Source of the DNA: Ga0077555 sp033764055
GTDB lineage: Bacteria > Pseudomonadota > Alphaproteobacteria > Rhizobiales > Hyphomicrobiaceae
Reading direction: 5' to 3'
DNA length: 64,000 bases
Assembly (NCBI GenBank): GCA_033764055.1
Contig: JANRJI010000151.1
Location: forward strand, 30,847 to 94,846
Position numbers and translations under genes: made by a program. The notes under the pieces were generated by a model. It did not search any database, was not told where the DNA came from, and saw only the letters and a program-made list of their open reading frames with translations. The stretch's first letter is position 1. Every line of letters starts with the position of its first letter. Below, in pieces: positions 1-8,083 of this stretch.

Positions 1-275
1 TCGGTCGAATCGAAGGTCGAGCAGTACTTGAAGAAGAGCTGCCGCGCGCCGAGGGCCTGGAGCGCGCGGGCGCTCGCGAGCGACAGCGTCACAGCCTCGG
101 CGACGGGACATGTCCGCGTTTTCAAGGCCACCACGATCGCGTCGAACGGCGCGAGCCTCGCGTCGTTCGATCGAGGCACCTCCATAACCTGCAGCGTGCG
201 CATGCCCGCCCGGGTCAGCATGATGGCGAGGTCCGTCGCGCCGGTCAGGTCGTCGGCGATGCATCCGAGTAGCAA
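1..275 (-). CDS. otnK: 3-oxo-tetronate kinase-like (four-carbon acid sugar kinase family), 5' part only
   Basis: The N-terminal part of an OtnK/DUF1537-type sugar-acid kinase runs off the left edge. Family members phosphorylate 3-oxo-tetronates in C4 sugar-acid catabolism. The visible protein starts LLGCIADDLTGATDLA, which matches the family's N-terminal substrate-binding strand (ADD.TGA). It continues with VVALKTRT and then FKYCSTFDST, both also family hallmarks. No ATG is available in frame between the upstream in-frame stop and this motif. A TTG at 275..273 sits six bases after a GGAG and is the natural start. The catalytic ATP-binding C-terminal domain lies outside the window. A 73-codon ORF ends 31 bases upstream on the same strand. 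Confidence 0.82.
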   Translation of the reverse strand, partial: MLLGCIADDLTGATDLAIMLTRAGMRTLQVMEVPRSNDARLAPFDAIVVALKTRTCPVAEAVTLSLASARALQALGARQLFFKYCSTFDST

Positions 276-306
276 GGGCGGCTCCGTGGCGTCCGTGGTG
301 CAGCCG

Positions 307-528
307 TCAGCTGCTGCATGATTCTAGGACGAGAGACATTGCGCCGGCAATGACGCGGACGACAAAGGCGGCAGCGCTCGCCAAGATGTCCAAGACACCG
401 CCGACGCCGAACGAGAGCACCTCGAAAGCGATCTCCCACCACGCGCTCTGCTGGCGACGCTCGTCTTCGTCCTCGTCTTCGTCGCGGCTCGGCGCCGGGG
501 GGTCCACGGGCGTGTCGGGCAATGGCAT
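307..528 (-). CDS. small hypothetical protein with a hydrophobic C-terminal half
   Basis: This is a 73-residue ORF with an acidic, proline-containing N-terminus (an alternating Asp/Glu run at about residues 17-24). A hydrophobic stretch from about residue 33 to 66 could form one membrane helix or hairpin. An AGGA lies eight bases before the ATG, and the stop is 31 bases before the TTG of the otnK-like gene, so the two may be cotranscribed. I recognise no family. Two other frames are also open here, so this is a modest-confidence gene. Confidence 0.5.
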   Translation of the reverse strand: MPLPDTPVDPPAPSRDEDEDEDERRQQSAWWEIAFEVLSFGVGGVLDILASAAAFVVRVIAGAMSLVLESCSS

Positions 529-630
529 GACGCGTGTCCTTCATTCTGAACAATCGTCAGCATGCCGGCGGAGTCGAGCGCAATTATGGTCGCGGCGATC
601 ACGAATTCGCCAGCCGGGCACGAGGTGCCG

Positions 631-1932
631 TCATGGCTGACGCGTCATGCGCCGCCCCGGCGACACCGGGCGAGGCCCAGCTCCAGGGCCGCGGTCGCCG
701 GCAAGCTCGGCTGGACGCATCAGCACGAACGCGACAAGTGCGAGCCCCATGAGCCCCGCGATAGCAAGAAAGGCAGCCGTCCAGCCAGCTCGTGACATGC
801 CCCCGGAAGCGTCGAGAATGACCCCGACCAGAAGCGGCCCGACGAAGCCACCGGCATAGCCCAGCATGGAGTGCACCGCGAGCGTCGCGCCGCGGCGCGA
901 CGGATCGGCGGTGCCCGCGGCGCCGGCCGTCAGCGACGAGGAATCGAGCCACACAACGATGCCGTAAAGCATGATCAGTCCCGCGGCCAACCAGTAGGAC
1001 AGCGTACCGAGCCAGCCGAGCGAGCCGCCGACGACGATGGAGGCAATCATCGCCAGCACGATCAGGTGCCGTCGCCCGACGCGGATCGCCGCCTCGTTGC
1101 CCATGACGCTCGCGACTGTCCCGACGAGGCCCAGGGCCGTGACGACCACCGTCGGTGACAGTGCGCCGGCAGCCGCGCCGGTGCTCGCGGCGACATAGCC
1201 GAGGAAGGCGACACCCCAGCCGCGGAGCGCGTTCATCTCGAGGGTGTGAACGCAATACCCGATCGCGTAGGCCATGGCCGACCGATTGCGAAGCACGGGA
1301 ATGAAATTGAAGAGGCCGCCGCCATCGGCCGGCTTGGCCGCGGGGGCCGACTTCGCGGGCACGCCGAGCAGCACCATCAGCCAGGCGATCGCCGCTGTAG
1401 CGGCCGCCATCCCGAAAGCCCATGACCAGCCAGCGGCGCTCGCGATGAGGTCGGCGACGAGGAACGACAAGGCGCCGGAGAAGCCGATCGACGCTGCATG
1501 GCCCGCCGTGGCGCGCGACATCATCTTGGCATCGACCTCGTCGGCGAGGAGCTTGAGGCCAGTCATGTAGGTCCCCGCCCAGCCGAAGCCCGCGAGCGCC
1601 CGGGCGCCGAAAGCCGACCAGAAGTCGCTGGCCAGCAGCGCGAACGACGCGTGGCCGAGCACGGTAGCCCCGACGCCGATGAGGTAGATTCGCTTGGGGT
1701 CGAAGCGGTCGGTCAGCGTCACAAGCACCGGCACCGAAAACATGTAGGCGCCGTAGAAGGCGGACGTGATCCAGCCGGCCTCACTGTTCGTGAGGCTCCA
1801 TCGGGAGGATAGGCCGGGCAAGAGCGCCGGCCAGAAGAACGCGCCGAGTTGCACGAGCACCTGCGCCGCACAGACCAGCACGACCAGCCGACCCGCGCGT
1901 GTGGCCCACCACGACTTGCCCTCATCCGCCAC
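631..1932 (-). CDS. MFS transporter
   Basis: This 433-residue polytopic protein has about twelve hydrophobic segments in two blocks separated by a hydrophilic loop near residues 195-210, as in the major facilitator superfamily. Residues 57-82 contain the loop between helices 2 and 3, where the charged stretch TDRFDPKR matches the family's position for the DRxGRR-like motif. The start is a GTG at 1932 with GGGGAG nine bases upstream; the nearby ATG is out of frame. The substrate cannot be read from sequence. Its neighbours (sugar-acid kinase, tricarboxylate-type binding protein) make a small organic acid a reasonable guess. Confidence 0.85.
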   Translation of the reverse strand: MADEGKSWWATRAGRLVVLVCAAQVLVQLGAFFWPALLPGLSSRWSLTNSEAGWITSAFYGAYMFSVPVLVTLTDRFDPKRIYLIGVGATVLGHASFALLASDFWSAFGARALAGFGWAGTYMTGLKLLADEVDAKMMSRATAGHAASIGFSGALSFLVADLIASAAGWSWAFGMAAATAAIAWLMVLLGVPAKSAPAAKPADGGGLFNFIPVLRNRSAMAYAIGYCVHTLEMNALRGWGVAFLGYVAASTGAAAGALSPTVVVTALGLVGTVASVMGNEAAIRVGRRHLIVLAMIASIVVGGSLGWLGTLSYWLAAGLIMLYGIVVWLDSSSLTAGAAGTADPSRRGATLAVHSMLGYAGGFVGPLLVGVILDASGGMSRAGWTAAFLAIAGLMGLALVAFVLMRPAELAGDRGPGAGPRPVSPGRRMTRQP

Positions 1933-2164
1933 GTCCGCCCGCTCCCCATCCCCATCATGGAAGTGTCACGAGTGTGCGCCGGGGGGCAGAGGGAGGGAAG
2001 GGGGTGGTTTTGACCCGTTGCGGAAGTGGAAGCTGCGGCTTTGTGTGTCTCATCGGCGTCCGCTTGCGATCACATCACGTCGGCAACAGAATGTTCGCTG
2101 GCCGGAAGCTCGCAAACTCACACAATGAAGAGCTTCCGGCACGAAGACAGTACGAGAATCAGAC

Positions 2165-2515
2165 TTAGTCGAGGGCGACGAGGATTGAGTGACGGATACG
2201 CCCGTCAACCGCCCGGCCGAGATGCCCTTTTCCAGTTACGTCTTCCAGCAGCAGCACCTCCCCCGGTCCTATGATGCGGCTCTCTCCATCACTGGCGGTT
2301 ATCTCGACGGCCGCATCCAGGTTGATCACGAACTGCTTTCGGGGCGGATTATGCCAATCGTTGAAGTAGTCCGCCGGAGTAGAACGAAACACGAGAGTCT
2401 TGACGGCAACGGGAGCAGAAAGAGTTCCGTCTCGGCTTGAAGCCGTCCAATCGATGGCGAGATCTCGGAAATGGCTCTCGCCATCCTCATCGGCGAACAG
2501 GTGATGTACTTTCAT
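2165..2515 (-). CDS. cupin-domain protein
   Basis: This 116-residue protein has the size and strand pattern of a single-domain cupin. The core includes an RKQFVINLDAAVEI strand and the GPGEVLLLEDVTGKGH segment, which resembles the second cupin motif (PGxxxxxxxxxxH). The ATG at 2515 has AAGGA nine bases upstream. A longer frame adds 32 unconvincing residues and was rejected. The gene lies 31 bases downstream of the tctC-like gene on the same strand, so the two probably form one transcript under the IclR-type regulator. Stand-alone cupins of this type act as isomerases, sugar-acid binding proteins or dioxygenases; I cannot choose among them. Confidence 0.75.
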   Translation of the reverse strand: MKVHHLFADEDGESHFRDLAIDWTASSRDGTLSAPVAVKTLVFRSTPADYFNDWHNPPRKQFVINLDAAVEITASDGESRIIGPGEVLLLEDVTGKGHLGRAVDGRIRHSILVALD

Positions 2516-2546
2516 TGTTTTGGCTTCCTTAAGCAGTAGCAATTTT

Positions 2547-3530
2547 TCACTGCACCGAGATGTTGGCGGCTTTGATGATGCCCCCCCATTTGGCCGCTTC
2601 CCCACGGACAAACGCCGTAAAATCAGCGGGCGTACCAGTCAGCGGCTTGAGGTGCGCCGGATCCAGATGCTGTGCCTGGAACCGACTGTCTGCCAGCAGG
2701 CGCTGCAGTGCTTGATTGATCTCAGTGACAATGTCTTCCGACGTGCCTTTCGGAGCAAAGACACCGAACCACGAAATGGCCTGGAAGCCCGGCAGGCCAG
2801 ACTCTGCGATCGTTGGTATTTGCGTGAATGCCGGATTGCGGCTCGTGGCTCCGATAGCAATCGGCTTCAGCTTCCCGCTCTGGATCGGACCCGCAGCCAG
2901 GCTCATGCCAGTAAAGGCAAGCTTGATGTGGCCAGCGAGCAGATCGTTCATCATCGGCCCAGCACCTTTGTAGTGTGCCGGTGTCATCTTCGCCCCGGAA
3001 GCCAACGCGAACATCTCCATGTTGAGATGTCCCGAGGAACCCGGCCCGAATGTGCCGTACGGCAGTGCACCCTCCGAGCGGCGCGCTTCGGCGACGACCG
3101 CGTCAACCGTGTTACCCGGGAACGTAGGATGAGCTACGAGCACATGCGTGCTGACTGCCAGACCAGAAACCGGAACGAAGTCGCTCAAGGAATACGGCAA
3201 GGTTTGGAATATGAATGGGTTCACCGCGAAAGTGGCTTCGGCTGTCACGAGGAGCGTATAGCCGTCGGGCGATGATCGAGATACGGCCTCCGCGCCGATG
3301 ATCGTGCTCGCCCCGGCCCGGTTCTCGACAATGGGCGCAGTACCCCAAGCTGGAACAAGGGCTTGCCCGCAGAGCCGGGCGATCAGATCCGTTGTCCCGC
3401 CTGGCGGATAAGGCACGACAAACTTGACCGGTCTGGCAGGAAATCCTTGAGCCGAGACCGGCATCGGGATGGCGATCGCGCCGCCAATGGCGGCCGCCAG
3501 CTCAAGCAGCACGCGACGAGTCATAGTCAT
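2547..3530 (-). CDS. tripartite tricarboxylate transporter (TctC/Bug family) periplasmic binding protein
   Basis: This 327-residue secreted protein has a Sec-type signal (RR at residues 5-6, a hydrophobic run, then VSA-QG near residue 27). The mature protein has the Bug-family hallmarks FVVPYPPGGTTDLIAR, VENRAGA and PDGYTLL near its start, and a GTPADFTAFV-like segment near the C-terminus. Such proteins bind carboxylates such as citrate, nicotinate or gallate for TctAB-type permeases. No tctA or tctB is adjacent, so it is an orphan receptor, as is common in this family. The ATG at 3530 has GGAGG six bases upstream and is preferred over the ATG two codons later. It is divergent from the IclR gene. 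Confidence 0.9.
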   Translation of the reverse strand: MTMTRRVLLELAAAIGGAIAIPMPVSAQGFPARPVKFVVPYPPGGTTDLIARLCGQALVPAWGTAPIVENRAGASTIIGAEAVSRSSPDGYTLLVTAEATFAVNPFIFQTLPYSLSDFVPVSGLAVSTHVLVAHPTFPGNTVDAVVAEARRSEGALPYGTFGPGSSGHLNMEMFALASGAKMTPAHYKGAGPMMNDLLAGHIKLAFTGMSLAAGPIQSGKLKPIAIGATSRNPAFTQIPTIAESGLPGFQAISWFGVFAPKGTSEDIVTEINQALQRLLADSRFQAQHLDPAHLKPLTGTPADFTAFVRGEAAKWGGIIKAANISVQ

Positions 3531-3543
3531 AGTCAACCTCCAA

Positions 3544-3569
3544 TGTCCATTCTGTGGACATAATGTCCA
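3544..3569. promoter_or_regulatory. tctC-proximal operator cluster (three TGTCCA/TGGACA half-sites)
   Basis: TGTCCA occurs at 3544-3549, TGGACA at 3555-3560 and TGTCCA at 3564-3569. The last two form the perfect 19-base palindrome TGTGGACATAATGTCCACA at 3553-3571. It lies 14-39 bases upstream of the tctC-like ATG, where a bound regulator would overlap the promoter or leader. Binding by the adjacent IclR protein is inferred from position and symmetry. Confidence 0.7.
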
Positions 3570-3611
3570 CATATCATGATGGTCGTTCTCCGAGTGCCGG
3601 GTCAACAATTT

Positions 3612-3637
3612 TGGACTATATGTCCATCCTATGGACA
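3612..3637. promoter_or_regulatory. iclR-proximal operator cluster, inverted copy of the first
   Basis: The half-sites TGGACT (3612-3617), TGTCCA (3621-3626) and TGGACA (3632-3637) have the same 3- and 5-base gaps as the tctC-side cluster, in reverse order and orientation. ATGTCCAT-CCT-ATGGACAT (3620-3638) is a perfect interrupted palindrome. It lies 50-76 bases upstream of the preferred iclR start, consistent with autoregulation. Confidence 0.68.
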
Positions 3638-3687
3638 TTGTGGTAAGGAAGCGCTATTCTTCGTTCTTGCAAACAGTGGAGCGACGT

Positions 3688-4509
3688 ATGGCTCGCAAGA
3701 AGTCGACGACTGAGACGGCCGGCGTTCGTTCGGTGGAGCGGGCCATCGCCATCCTCAATGCTTTCAGCAAAGAGCGTCCGTCCTTGAGCGTTCTGGAACT
3801 TCAAGAGATCGTTGGTCTAAGCCGTCCGACGCTGTATCGGCTTCTGGAAACGCTCGGTTCGCACGGATTGATCCGCATCCACGGAAGTCCACAGCGGTTC
3901 TCTCTCGACTATGCCGCCGGTCGCATCGGCCATGCCTGGTCATCAGGGTTGGCTCCTGTCGCCGTCGCGAAGCCCATCCTCGATCGCTTGCATGACATCA
4001 CACGCGAGACAGTCGCGCTGGTTGCCCGACGAGGTCATGAACACCTGTACGTAGTCGAATTGCCCAGCCCCCATGTGCTTTCCATGTCACGTGGTATTGG
4101 CCCGATGGATCATCTGACGAAAGGCGCCAGTGGGAAGACGATACTGGCGGCGATGAGCGACATTGATGTCGAGAGCGCACTGGCGTCAGCGCCCAAGGGG
4201 ACTGATCTCAAGAGAGTGCGTTCGGATCTGGAAAAGATACGAGCAGATGGATACTTCGTCGCCCATAGTGAGATTTTCTCGGGAGCGGTAGGCATTGCCG
4301 CTTCGTTCTTCGATCACTCACTCGCTGTTGCCGGCGCAGTAATCGTCTTCGGTCCGACGGTGCGCTTCGACGAAGCGACTATTGCCAAAACGATTCCATT
4401 AGTCACGACGTCAGCAGACGAGCTTTCCAGAGCCCTTGGCGATGTCCGTCCACGCCGCCAGCGCATTCCTATCTCCGGATCGGTGCGGTCGGCCCGTCTG
4501 CGCAAGTAG
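3688..4509 (+). CDS. IclR-family transcriptional regulator
   Basis: This 273-residue regulator has an N-terminal winged helix (SVERAIAILNAF, then LSRPTLYRLLETLGSHGLI at about residues 15-62). The C-terminal effector domain has family landmarks, including GPMDHLTKGASGKTILA and a later FSGAVGIAASFFD segment. IclR proteins bind small acids and control divergent catabolic operons. It faces the tctC-cupin pair across 157 bases holding two operator clusters. The start at 3688 has GGAG six bases upstream. An in-frame ATG at 3631 was rejected because it lies inside a palindromic half-site and adds 19 unconserved-looking residues. Confidence 0.9.
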   Translation: MARKKSTTETAGVRSVERAIAILNAFSKERPSLSVLELQEIVGLSRPTLYRLLETLGSHGLIRIHGSPQRFSLDYAAGRIGHAWSSGLAPVAVAKPILDRLHDITRETVALVARRGHEHLYVVELPSPHVLSMSRGIGPMDHLTKGASGKTILAAMSDIDVESALASAPKGTDLKRVRSDLEKIRADGYFVAHSEIFSGAVGIAASFFDHSLAVAGAVIVFGPTVRFDEATIAKTIPLVTTSADELSRALGDVRPRRQRIPISGSVRSARLRK

Positions 4510-4931
4510 CACTTGGTATACCAAACTCGGTTGTGCCTCCGATAGAGTAGGCCTCTGATTGGCATCGCGTCCGGTTTTCACCCAAGGGTGACCGAGCAAT
4601 TTGGCATTATGAACCCGCAACCCAATGTCTCAAAGTGGCCCCAAGCTGCCGCGCCTCCGGCGCCCGCCCGGGCTCAGGTGCTGCCTGGCACTCAGGCGAC
4701 GAACTCCGCCATCACCCTCGCCCTCGCCAGCCAGCGCCGAAGGCCCCGGCGACGGCGCCGAGCCGGGCGACAAGGTCCATCCCTTAGCGGATAATCCCGG
4801 AATCCCAGGCTCGAGGCGCAGTCCCCCACGGGGAAGCTGTGGATCGGCTATTGGCAACCGGGCGGTCGTTGATCCTATGCTAGGGGCGAAGGTGGCCTGC
4901 TCGGTGCCGCCGCCACTTCGGGAACTGCCGC
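4510..4931. other. intergenic, no gene seen
   Basis: There are 422 bases between iclR and the monooxygenase gene. ORFs here are low-complexity Arg/Pro frames of GC-rich DNA. A weak promoter-like pair, TTGATC with TATGCT only a few bases downstream, is badly spaced and was not called. GGGAA seven bases before 4932 is the probable ribosome-binding site of the next gene. Confidence 0.5.
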
Positions 4932-6569
4932 ATGTCCGCTTCTGCCACCCAACCGTCCAACGTCGACGTCGTCATCGTCGGGGCCGGCTTCTCCGGCCTC
5001 TACCTTCTCCACCGCTTCGAGAAGGAGGGGTTCTCCGCCCGCTGCTTCGAGCGCGGCGACGGCGTCGGCGGCACCTGGTACTGGAACCGCTATCCCGGCG
5101 CGCGCTGCGACGTGGAGAGCATGCAGTACTCCTACGGCTTCAACGAGGGCTTGCAGCAGGAATGGCACTGGCCGGAGAAGTTTTCGGCCCAGGCGGACAT
5201 CCTCGCCTACGCCAACCACGTCGCCGACCGGTTCGATCTCAGGAAATACATCACGCTGGAGACCGAGGTCCGCGCCTCCCGCTACGACGAGGCTGCCCGC
5301 GTCTGGCACGTGGAGACCGACAAGGGCGAGACGGTCACAGCCAAATATTTCATCATGGCGGGCGGGTGCATCTCGACCGCGCAGATCCCGAAGTTCGAGG
5401 GGCTCGCGGACTACAAGGGCGAGAAATACCACACCGGCAACTGGCCGCACGAGCCGGTCAGCTTCAAGGGCAAGCGGGTCGCGGTGATCGGGACCGGCTC
5501 GTCCGGCATCCAGGCCATTCCAGTGATCGCGGAGGAAGCGGCGCACCTCACCGTGTTCCAGCGGCAGGCGAACTACTCGATCCCGGCGCGCAACATGCCG
5601 ATGACGGACGAGTACGCCAACTTCTGGAAGGACGGCTACGCCGAGAAGCGCGCCGAGATGCGCTACCAGCCGAACGGCATGCTCAGGGAAGCCAACCCGG
5701 TTTCGGCGTTCGACGTGAGCGAGGAGGAGCGCCAGCGCATCTACGAGCAGAAATGGAAGGAAGGCACGGGCGCGTTCCTCGGCGCCTTCAGCGACATCCT
5801 GACCAACAAGGCCGCCAACGACACCATGGCGGAGTTCGTGCGGAACAAGATCCGCTCCATCGTGAAGGACCCGGTGACGGCGGAAATCCTCTGCCCGAAG
5901 ACGCACCCCATCGGCACGAAGCGCATCTGCATTGACAGCGGCTACTACCAGACCTTCAACCGCGAGAATGTCGAGCTCGTCGACATCAGCCAGAAGCCCA
6001 TCGAGCGGCTCACCGAGAAGGGGCTCGTCGCGAACGGCCGCGAGTTCGAGTTCGACGCCATCGTCTTTGCGACCGGCTTCGACGCCATGACGGGAACGCT
6101 CTTCAACGTCGATATCCGCGGCCGGGACGGGCTGGCGCTCAAGAAGAAGTGGGAGGCGGGGCCGCGGACCTATCTGGGCCTGATGACCGAAGGCTTCCCG
6201 AACATGTTCATCATCACCGGACCGGGCAGCCCGTCCGTCAAGGGGAACATGATCAACACCATCGAGCAGCACGTGGACATGGTCACGGACACGATGGTCC
6301 ACATGCGCAGCCGAGGCCTCGACCTGATCGAGCCGGACCTGAAGGCGGAGGACGAGTGGGTCGACCACGTGCAGGTCGTTGCGCACAAGACCCTCTTCCC
6401 GCAGGCGAACTCCTGGTACATGGGCGCGAACATTCCGGGCAAGCCGCGCCTGTTCATGCCGTATATAGCGGGCGTCGGCGCCTACCGCCGCACCTGCGAG
6501 GAGGTGGTGGCCGACAATTACCGGGGCTTCCATTTCGAGGCGAAGCGATCGGCCATGGCGGCCGAATAG
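4932..6569 (+). CDS. flavin-containing type I Baeyer-Villiger monooxygenase
   Basis: This 545-residue enzyme should use FAD and NADPH plus O2 to insert oxygen next to a ketone, giving an ester or lactone. The FAD Rossmann motif GAGFSG is at residues 17-22. GGTWYWNRYPGARCD at 46-60 matches the BVMO motif GGxWxxxxYPGxxxD. The NADPH Rossmann motif GTGSSG is at 187-192. The BVMO fingerprint FxGxxxHxxxWP appears as YKGEKYHTGNWP at 161-172, with the first Phe replaced by Tyr. Length and motif order fit cyclohexanone/cyclododecanone-type enzymes. The natural substrate is unknown. It stands alone, with a strong terminator just downstream. Confidence 0.92.
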   Translation: MSASATQPSNVDVVIVGAGFSGLYLLHRFEKEGFSARCFERGDGVGGTWYWNRYPGARCDVESMQYSYGFNEGLQQEWHWPEKFSAQADILAYANHVADRFDLRKYITLETEVRASRYDEAARVWHVETDKGETVTAKYFIMAGGCISTAQIPKFEGLADYKGEKYHTGNWPHEPVSFKGKRVAVIGTGSSGIQAIPVIAEEAAHLTVFQRQANYSIPARNMPMTDEYANFWKDGYAEKRAEMRYQPNGMLREANPVSAFDVSEEERQRIYEQKWKEGTGAFLGAFSDILTNKAANDTMAEFVRNKIRSIVKDPVTAEILCPKTHPIGTKRICIDSGYYQTFNRENVELVDISQKPIERLTEKGLVANGREFEFDAIVFATGFDAMTGTLFNVDIRGRDGLALKKKWEAGPRTYLGLMTEGFPNMFIITGPGSPSVKGNMINTIEQHVDMVTDTMVHMRSRGLDLIEPDLKAEDEWVDHVQVVAHKTLFPQANSWYMGANIPGKPRLFMPYIAGVGAYRRTCEEVVADNYRGFHFEAKRSAMAAE

Positions 6570-6588
6570 CCTGCCGCCTCGGGCAATG

Positions 6589-6623
6589 AAAAGGGGGACG
6601 GCGGGGATGCGCCGGCCCCTTTT
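6589..6623. terminator. bidirectional rho-independent terminator
   Basis: AAAAGGGG at 6589-6596 pairs with CCCCTTTT at 6616-6623, with further inner GC pairing. It lies between two convergent genes. The A-tract and T-tract at the stem base give a U-run for transcripts from either side. Confidence 0.75.
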
Positions 6624-6631
6624 GTCTTGCT

Positions 6632-7546
6632 TCAGTTTGTTTTCGGCTCGTTTTCGGCCGCCCGCCAGGCCGTGAGCACACCGCTCCCCACAAAGATCCC
6701 GGCCAGCACGAGCGCCATGCCGGCGACGAGCTCCACCGTCAGCGTCTCGTCGAGGAGCGCGATGCCGAGGACCATCGCCGCGATGGGGTTCAGCGTCAGG
6801 TAGAGGACCGTCGTCGTCGGCGGCAGCCAGCGCAAGGCCCACATGAAGAGCGAGAACTGCACGGCCCCGGCGATGGTCCCGAGGAAGGCTACGGCGAGCC
6901 AGCCCTGCATCGAGAGTTGCGGGAAGGCGACGCCGGGACCGAGCGCGACAACCGGCAGCAGGATCGCCACGGCGAAAGCCATGGCCAATCCTGTCACGAA
7001 CAGGGGTCCATGGCGCATCAGGGTGGCGCGGCCGAAGACCGAGTAGATCGCCGCGCAGAGTACGCCGAGGAGCATCAAGCCGTCGCCAGCGAGATAGTCG
7101 GCATTGCCTTCGCGAAAGGCCGCGGCGCCGAAGGCGGTCAGGATGCCGAGAAAGGCCAACAGGATGCCGGCGACCTTGCTCGCGGTGATGGCCTCGCGCC
7201 CGAAAGCGGCCGCCACCAGCAAGGTCTGTATCGGGATCGTCGCGAGGCCGACCGCGCCTCGCGCCGCGGGGATCGTCCGGAGCGAGGCGTTGAACGCCCA
7301 GGGGAAGAGCACGAAGAACAACACCCCCAGCCCGGCGATCTGCACGTAGTCAGCCGCGCCGAGGCGGTGCTTCGGCCACAGCAACGGCAGGACCGGGGAC
7401 AGACAGGCGACAGAGATGAGATAGCGATAGAAGACGAGCGAGACGGGGTCCGTCTCGCCGATGACGATACGGGTCGCGACGACGGCCGTCCCTGCGCTCA
7501 AGGCCGCGACGGCCGCAGCCAGATGAGCCTGCACGATCTTGGTCAT
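6632..7546 (-). CDS. DMT-superfamily EamA-type exporter
   Basis: This 304-residue protein has about ten hydrophobic helices in two five-helix halves, each an EamA repeat. The first starts at LSAGTAVVATRIVIGETDP and the second near GLMLLGVLCAAIYSVFGRA. The pattern is typical of drug/metabolite exporters of the RhaT/EamA group. The ATG at 7546 has AAGGA six bases upstream; nine extra codons upstream were rejected. It is divergent from an HxlR-type regulator, with a palindromic operator between them, which suggests regulated efflux in response to a reactive or redox-active small molecule. Confidence 0.88.
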   Translation of the reverse strand: MTKIVQAHLAAAVAALSAGTAVVATRIVIGETDPVSLVFYRYLISVACLSPVLPLLWPKHRLGAADYVQIAGLGVLFFVLFPWAFNASLRTIPAARGAVGLATIPIQTLLVAAAFGREAITASKVAGILLAFLGILTAFGAAAFREGNADYLAGDGLMLLGVLCAAIYSVFGRATLMRHGPLFVTGLAMAFAVAILLPVVALGPGVAFPQLSMQGWLAVAFLGTIAGAVQFSLFMWALRWLPPTTTVLYLTLNPIAAMVLGIALLDETLTVELVAGMALVLAGIFVGSGVLTAWRAAENEPKTN

Positions 7547-7581
7547 CGCATATCCTTGCAGTTCGAGCCCCAAGCCGGAAT

Positions 7582-7637
7582 AGTCACTTGCATAACAAAA
7601 GTGACATTACTCAAGACACTTTAAAATTACAAGTGAC
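7582..7637. promoter_or_regulatory. probable HxlR operator(s): GTCACTT/AAGTGAC repeats
   Basis: GTCACTT (7583-7589) and AAGTGAC (7599-7605) form an inverted repeat. A third copy, AAGTGAC, lies at 7631-7637. The stretch is clearly more AT-rich than its surroundings. Arms of this form, with about nine bases between them, resemble sites bound by HxlR-family dimers. It lies between the divergent exporter and regulator genes. Confidence 0.7.
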
Positions 7638-7700
7638 TCGATTAGGCTCTCGGAGGATCGCGTCCGACTGTCACGGATTGTCGAGGTGAGGAGCGTTGTG

Positions 7701-8066
7701 ATGGACAACCACCATTTCCGATCGACATGCTCGATCGCGCGCACGCTGGAGCTCGTGGGCGACAAGTGGACCTTGCTCATCGTCCGAGACCTGATGTGGC
7801 ACGGGAAACATACCTTCCAGGCCCTGCAGGACAGCGCTGAGCGCATCCCGTCGAACATCCTGTCCGACCGGCTGAAGCGGCTCGTGGAATGGGGTCTGGT
7901 GCGGCGCGAAGCCTATCAGGAGAGGCCCGTTCGCTACGCTTACCATTTGACGGCCGAGGGGCGCTCCCTGGAGCCTATCCTGATGCAGATCATGACGTGG
8001 GGCCACGAGCGCCTCGGCGGTGGCCGTTACGATCCTGCTTCAGGCGAGAGTGGGCATCCAGACTGA
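7701..8066 (+). CDS. HxlR-family winged-helix regulator
   Basis: This 121-residue protein is one HxlR domain. It starts with CSIARTLELVGDKWTLLIVRDL, then FQALQDS, NILSDRLKRLVEWGLVRRE and the wing RPVRYAYHLTAEG, all family-typical. Cys10, just before the first helix, matches the thiol that redox-sensing members (HypR/YodB type) use. Sensing of electrophiles or oxidants is therefore possible but not shown. The ATG at 7701 follows GAGGAG by seven bases; an upstream GTG in frame was rejected. It is divergent from the EamA exporter, its likely target. Confidence 0.9.
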   Translation: MDNHHFRSTCSIARTLELVGDKWTLLIVRDLMWHGKHTFQALQDSAERIPSNILSDRLKRLVEWGLVRREAYQERPVRYAYHLTAEGRSLEPILMQIMTWGHERLGGGRYDPASGESGHPD

Positions 8067-8083
8067 GACGTGCAGGAGGAGCT

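Noticed and set aside
3631..3687. Earlier start for the IclR gene
   Set aside because: The ATG is inside the inverted half-site and lacks a Shine-Dalgarno site; the later ATG has GGAG at ideal distance.
4875..6842. A 655-codon minus-strand ORF antisense to the monooxygenase
   Set aside because: It arises from GC-rich third positions of the real gene. Its translation is low-complexity Arg/Asp/Ala with no domain, while the plus strand shows all BVMO motifs.
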